Assembly: GCA_963602355.1 (NCBI GenBank)
Contig: CAVCIU010000037.1
Span: 1 to 17,644, forward strand
Source: UBA791 sp963602355
GTDB lineage: Bacteria > Cyanobacteriota > Vampirovibrionia > Gastranaerophilales > Gastranaerophilaceae
Direction of reading: 5' to 3'
Length of the DNA stretch: 17,644 bases
Below the pieces are notes generated by a model. It ran no database searches. It saw nothing but the letters and a program-made list of their open reading frames with translations, and was not told the DNA's origin. Position numbers and translations under genes: made by a program. This document shows positions 14,287 through 17,644 of the stretch, in pieces (within the stretch, counting starts at the first letter, position 1; each line of letters opens with the position of its first letter).

Positions 14287-15237
14287 TTATTTATTTAGCC
14301 CACAACTATTTAATATTGACAATACAAGTGTATCATAATCAATTCCAATTGCCAATGCTTGAGCAGGTAAATCACTTGTATCTGTCATTCCAGGACTTGT
14401 ATTAATTTCAAGGAAGTGAGGAGTTTCTCCATCAACCATGAAATCAACTCTTGAAACTCCACTGCAACCAGATGTTACGTGAGCTTTTACTGCTAAGTCT
14501 TTAATTTTTGCTGTTGCTTCTGGTGATAAGTTGGCAGGTAGAATAAATTCTGAAAGCCCTTTTGTATATTTTGCATCAAAATCATACCACTCTGTTTTTG
14601 TCATGATTTGTAAGATTTCTGTCGCAAATGGTTTACCTTCGTTTTCTAAAACACCAACTGTTACAAAGAAACCGTTAACAAATTCTTCAATTAAAACATC
14701 TGCGTTGTATTTAACAGCTTCTTCATAAGCTTTTTCTAATTCTTCTGGAGCATTGACTTTTGTCATACCAAAGCTTGAACCTTCTGAAACAGGTTTTGTA
14801 ATTAATGGATATTTTAAATCTTTTGTTTTTTCTTTAACGTCATCACCTTTTCTTACAAAAACCGATTTGATTAATGGTATTTCTGGACAAGTTGCAAGAA
14901 TACGTTTTGTGTATTCTTTGTTCATGCAAATTGCAGATGACATTACACTACAACCTGTGTATGGAATTTTTAAGATTTCTAATAACCCTTGAATGCAACC
15001 GTCTTCGCCATATTTACCATGAAGGGCTATATATGCGTATTCGATTTTTTTATCTTTCAGAACTTGTGCAATATTTTCGTCCACATAAATTAATTCAGCA
15101 TTTACATAACCTAATCTTTTCAAGGCTTCAAAACAATTTTTGCCTGAACGTTTTGAAACTTCTGCTTCTGATGACATACCGCCACAAAGCACTGCTACAC
15201 GAGCATTTTTATCTATTTTTGGAATAATATTGTACAT
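14287..15237 (-). CDS. ddl: D-alanine--D-alanine ligase
   Basis: ATP-grasp enzyme that makes the D-Ala-D-Ala end of the peptidoglycan stem peptide. N-terminal VAVLCGGMSSEAEVS (14-28) includes E26 for the first D-Ala. Further motifs are ALHGKYGEDG (71-80), ITKPVSEGSSFGM (146-158), EEFVNG (184-189), Y224, R263, D265, and E277/N279 in FLEINTSPGMT. All expected metal and substrate ligands are present in 316 residues. The ATG is preceded by GGGAGA 8 nt upstream and lies 25 nt inside the murB 3' end, so coupling is likely. Y224 in the YxxK-type omega-loop position argues for a D-Ala rather than D-Lac ligase. Confidence 0.95.
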   Translation of the reverse strand: MYNIIPKIDKNARVAVLCGGMSSEAEVSKRSGKNCFEALKRLGYVNAELIYVDENIAQVLKDKKIEYAYIALHGKYGEDGCIQGLLEILKIPYTGCSVMSSAICMNKEYTKRILATCPEIPLIKSVFVRKGDDVKEKTKDLKYPLITKPVSEGSSFGMTKVNAPEELEKAYEEAVKYNADVLIEEFVNGFFVTVGVLENEGKPFATEILQIMTKTEWYDFDAKYTKGLSEFILPANLSPEATAKIKDLAVKAHVTSGCSGVSRVDFMVDGETPHFLEINTSPGMTDTSDLPAQALAIGIDYDTLVLSILNSCGLNK

Positions 15238-16115
15238 ATTTCTTTCTCCCTATCTGTCATTTCACCAAAATATTTTACTTCTGGTCTTAGTTTTACATTA
15301 AATTTTTCTTTAACTTTATTTTGCATTATTAACATTAATTCTAAAATATCTGTAGATGTCGCATTGTCTGTATTTATAATAAAGTTTGCGTGGTTTTCAA
15401 AAACTCTGGCACCACCAACTGATAATGATTTTGCACCAATTTCGTCAAGCATTCTACCCGCAGAATCACCTGTCGGATTTCTAAAAATACTTCCGACGTT
15501 TGGTAATGCTTGTGGCTGATGAGCTTTTCTAAATTCTCTGTTTTGAATTATTGTGTTTTGAATTTCTTCTTTGTTTCCTTCTGAAAGTTCAAATTCTGCC
15601 TCTAAAAGTATGTATGGCTTTGTTTGTAGGATTGATGTTCTGTAATCAAATCCAAGTTCATCTTTTGTTAATTCTAAAATCTGTTTTGTATCTGTGTTGA
15701 AGACTTTTACTGAAATTAAATGGTCAGAAATACATTGCTTATGCGCAGATGCATTCATATAAATGTTTCCACCAATTGAACCAGGAAAACCTGACATAAA
15801 CTCAAAACCTGTCAATGAATTTTCCATACACGCTCTTGAGATAACGGCGCCTCTTACCCCCGCAGAAGCTTTTACATGAGTTTTTTCGATTTTGTATTCG
15901 TCCATCTTTTGTGTGCAAATTAAATTTTCATTTATACCAGAAGATGAAAATAAAACATTTGAAAATCCGCCAAAAACAAGTGGTTTTTCTAAATTTGATA
16001 AAAGATATACAAATTCATCAATATTTTTTGGATAGTAAAGATTTTTCACTTTGCCACCAATTTTAAAATAAGAAACTTCTTTTAACTCAATATCGTGTTT
16101 TACTTCTATGTCCAA
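15213..16115 (-). CDS. murB: UDP-N-acetylenolpyruvoylglucosamine reductase
   Basis: FAD/NADPH enzyme that reduces the enolpyruvyl group to give UDP-MurNAc. The FAD-binding region includes VFGGFSNVLF (47-56), where Phe stands in the GxGSN glycine loop, and FPGSIGGNIYMNASAH (110-125). Catalytic residues: Y158-R159 region (DYRTS), S209 in VGSIFRNP and E279 in LRPEV. The 300 residues lack the extra Tyr loop of type I enzymes, so this looks like type II. The start codon is TTG (16115-16113) with AAGGA about 7-8 nt upstream at the murC end; the first ATG in frame is deep at residue 71. It lies 3 nt after the murC stop. Confidence 0.94.
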   Translation of the reverse strand: MDIEVKHDIELKEVSYFKIGGKVKNLYYPKNIDEFVYLLSNLEKPLVFGGFSNVLFSSSGINENLICTQKMDEYKIEKTHVKASAGVRGAVISRACMENSLTGFEFMSGFPGSIGGNIYMNASAHKQCISDHLISVKVFNTDTKQILELTKDELGFDYRTSILQTKPYILLEAEFELSEGNKEEIQNTIIQNREFRKAHQPQALPNVGSIFRNPTGDSAGRMLDEIGAKSLSVGGARVFENHANFIINTDNATSTDILELMLIMQNKVKEKFNVKLRPEVKYFGEMTDREKEICTILFQK

Positions 16116-16118
16116 AAT

Positions 16119-17474
16119 CTATTCCTTATCTAAATTTAATAATTCTGGACCAAGTTGAGTGATTGTTCCTGCGCCAACTCCGATAATAACATCATTTGAT
16201 GTGATTTCTGGATATAATGTTTGAGCAACGGTTTTCATATCACCTGCGATGTATTCAACATTGATACCTTCTTCTTTGCAGTGTTCTGTTAGAACTTTTG
16301 AATTAACTCCTTCAATAACATCTTCTGACGCTGCAAACACATCTGTTATTACAACTTTGTTCACTGGTCTTAAAGCTTCAATAAACTCTTTCCAGAATTT
16401 TTGAAGTCGAGTGTATCTGTGTGGCTGAAATACAGCGATAACATTTTTATCTTTGAATGCACTTAAAGATGATAATAAAGATTTAACTTCTGTTGGGTGA
16501 TGAGCATAATCGTCATAGATTAGGGCACCTTTGACTTCCCCAACTAATTGGAATCTTCTTTTCATACCTGTAAATGTTGAAAAAGCATTTTTTAATGTGT
16601 TGATGTCATATCCTGCTTCAATTAATGCTGCTGCAACAGCTAAAGTGTTGTATACGTTGTGCATACCAATCATTTTTGTTGAAAGTCTAACCAAAAACTC
16701 ATTGTTATGGTATAGGTCAAACTCTGTTATGCCTGCACCTAATGAAATATTTTTAGCGACATAGTTTGCATCTTTTGTACAAGAATATGTTATAAAATCT
16801 TTGCCTTCTAGTTTTAACGTGTGTTCACAATCTATATTTATTAGAACTTTTGATGAAGGGTTTAGTTTTGAAATAAAGTTGTTGAATACTTTAATCATTG
16901 ATTTCACGCCTTCTGTGTAGAAATCAACGTGATCTTCATCTAGGTTGTTGATTACACAAATATCTGGTAAATATTTTTGAATGGTTCCGTCGCTTTCATC
17001 TAATTCTGCGACAAAAACGTCGTCAGATTGATGTTTTGCGTTTGTATTAATTTCAGGAAGAATACCACCAACTACGTATGATGGGTTGTAAGATGATTTT
17101 TCTAAAACATAACTTGCAAGTCCACTTGTTGTAGTTTTTCCGTGGCAACCTGCAAAACCGATGAAACAATTTGATTTTTCAGAAATTTCTTTTAATAAAT
17201 CTGAACGGTGGTAAATTTTTAAACCTAGTTCTTTTGCTTTTTTTAGTTCTGGATTTGATTCTCTAATTGCAGAACTTACAACGACAATTGAGTTTTCTGG
17301 AACATTTTTTTCGTCATGTCCAATATGAACTTTTGCGCCAAGTTTTTCAAGCTCAGTAATGTATTTGCTAGAAACAACATCTGAGCCAGTAACTGAAAAG
17401 CCTTCTTCTAATAGGTATTTGGCTAATCCGCTCATACCAATACCCCCAATTGCTATAAAATGATAATTTTGCAT
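16119..17474 (-). CDS. murC: UDP-N-acetylmuramate--L-alanine ligase
   Basis: First amino acid ligase of the peptidoglycan stem, using ATP. The N-terminal Rossmann-like domain has HFIAIGGIGMSGLAKYL (5-21). The central ATPase has P-loop GCHGKTTTS (109-117), with Cys for the Thr common in GTHGKTTT. ELDESDGT (157-164) and NNLDEDHVDFY (176-186) supply Mg and UDP-MurNAc contacts. The C-terminal ligase domain includes DDYAHHPTEV and FQPHRYTR. The 451 residues are normal. It is the first gene of the leftward cluster in this window, downstream of a TATAAT promoter, with only a weak SD (GGGATAG). murC, murB, ddl and ftsQ form a partial dcw cluster. Confidence 0.96.
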   Translation of the reverse strand: MQNYHFIAIGGIGMSGLAKYLLEEGFSVTGSDVVSSKYITELEKLGAKVHIGHDEKNVPENSIVVVSSAIRESNPELKKAKELGLKIYHRSDLLKEISEKSNCFIGFAGCHGKTTTSGLASYVLEKSSYNPSYVVGGILPEINTNAKHQSDDVFVAELDESDGTIQKYLPDICVINNLDEDHVDFYTEGVKSMIKVFNNFISKLNPSSKVLINIDCEHTLKLEGKDFITYSCTKDANYVAKNISLGAGITEFDLYHNNEFLVRLSTKMIGMHNVYNTLAVAAALIEAGYDINTLKNAFSTFTGMKRRFQLVGEVKGALIYDDYAHHPTEVKSLLSSLSAFKDKNVIAVFQPHRYTRLQKFWKEFIEALRPVNKVVITDVFAASEDVIEGVNSKVLTEHCKEEGINVEYIAGDMKTVAQTLYPEITSNDVIIGVGAGTITQLGPELLNLDKE

Positions 17475-17503
17475 CTTTTTCTATCCCTTACTAATACCAG
17501 TCT

Positions 17504-17509
17504 ATTATA
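17504..17509 (-). promoter_or_regulatory. -10 box of the murC cluster promoter
   Basis: The minus strand reads a perfect TATAAT at 17509-17504, predicted to start transcription near 17497 and to give a leader of about 23 nt. No good -35 lies at standard spacing. A TTGACT further upstream (17564-17559) may belong to a second start using TAATAA (17539-17534). The rest of 17510-17644 is AT-rich with no gene evident. Confidence 0.5.
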
Positions 17510-17644
17510 CAACAAATGCGTATATATGAATATTTATTACGAATTGTAACACTGTAAAAGTCAATAATAGATTAAAAGGCAATTTTTTTGAACAAAAATA
17601 CTTTAATATATTACGGAAAGAAAAAATTAAATAGAAAAGTAGCA

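Noticed and set aside
14874..15227. 117-codon open frame antisense to ddl
   Set aside because: ddl has all catalytic motifs in its own frame; the antisense product is Leu-rich without motifs or SD.
17510..17644. A rightward gene or RNA at the right edge
   Set aside because: No open frame with an SD and no convincing promoter or fold in the AT-rich sequence.
1..17644. Mobile element, prophage, CRISPR or defence system
   Set aside because: No transposase, integrase, phage or Cas genes, terminal repeats or spacer arrays; nearly all genes are core functions.

Overview
This is a low-GC bacterial chromosome segment. Coding density is high, Shine-Dalgarno (SD) sites are purine-rich, and there are no mobile elements, CRISPR arrays, tRNA genes or rRNA genes. 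Almost every gene is a conserved core gene: nucleotide metabolism, tRNA/rRNA modification, ribosomal proteins S1 and L9, CoA and NAD synthesis, folate C1 chemistry and peptidoglycan precursor synthesis. A long glutamine-type NadE, MutS2, a four-domain S1 and a murC-murB-ddl-ftsQ run together fit a gut-type non-photosynthetic cyanobacterial relative (Gastranaerophilales/'Melainabacteria') or another AT-rich didermic lineage. That placement is inference; no marker in the window proves it.

Layout. (1) 1-175 is a divergent intergenic region between the 5' end of a leftward gene, cut by the window edge, and ndk. (2) ndk-tgt (+) overlap and end at a strong bidirectional hairpin terminator. It is shared with a convergent small gene (-) for a protein with a duplicated HxCxCxCC motif and two glycine-rich hydrophobic segments. 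(3) From a divergent promoter, a 4HBT thioesterase, rluB and coaE form a tightly overlapping operon (+). (4) 4032-4277 holds a self-contained RNA gene: promoter, about 172-nt rod-shaped RNA with a long closing stem, T-tract. It is best explained as 6S RNA. (5) rlmD, then rplI with its own promoter and terminator. (6) A CooC-like deviant Walker-A ATPase overlapping folD, both with TTG starts. (7) mutS2, then rpsA. (8) A leftward cluster read from the right edge: murC-murB-ddl-ftsQ-nadE-maf. It makes UDP-MurNAc-peptide precursors, D-Ala-D-Ala and the divisome protein FtsQ, then adds NAD synthesis and a Maf nucleotide pyrophosphatase. maf runs tail-to-tail into rpsA with a 23-nt overlap.

Points that stand out: the Cys/His-repeat membrane-like protein; the 6S-like RNA; several genes whose -10 box sits directly before an SD-less ATG (candidate leaderless mRNAs); a NadE whose glutaminase domain is shortened and appears catalytically dead; a CooC-type CxC ATPase coupled to folD with no CO dehydrogenase in view; and a perfect 12-bp inverted repeat inside maf that may end rpsA transcription.
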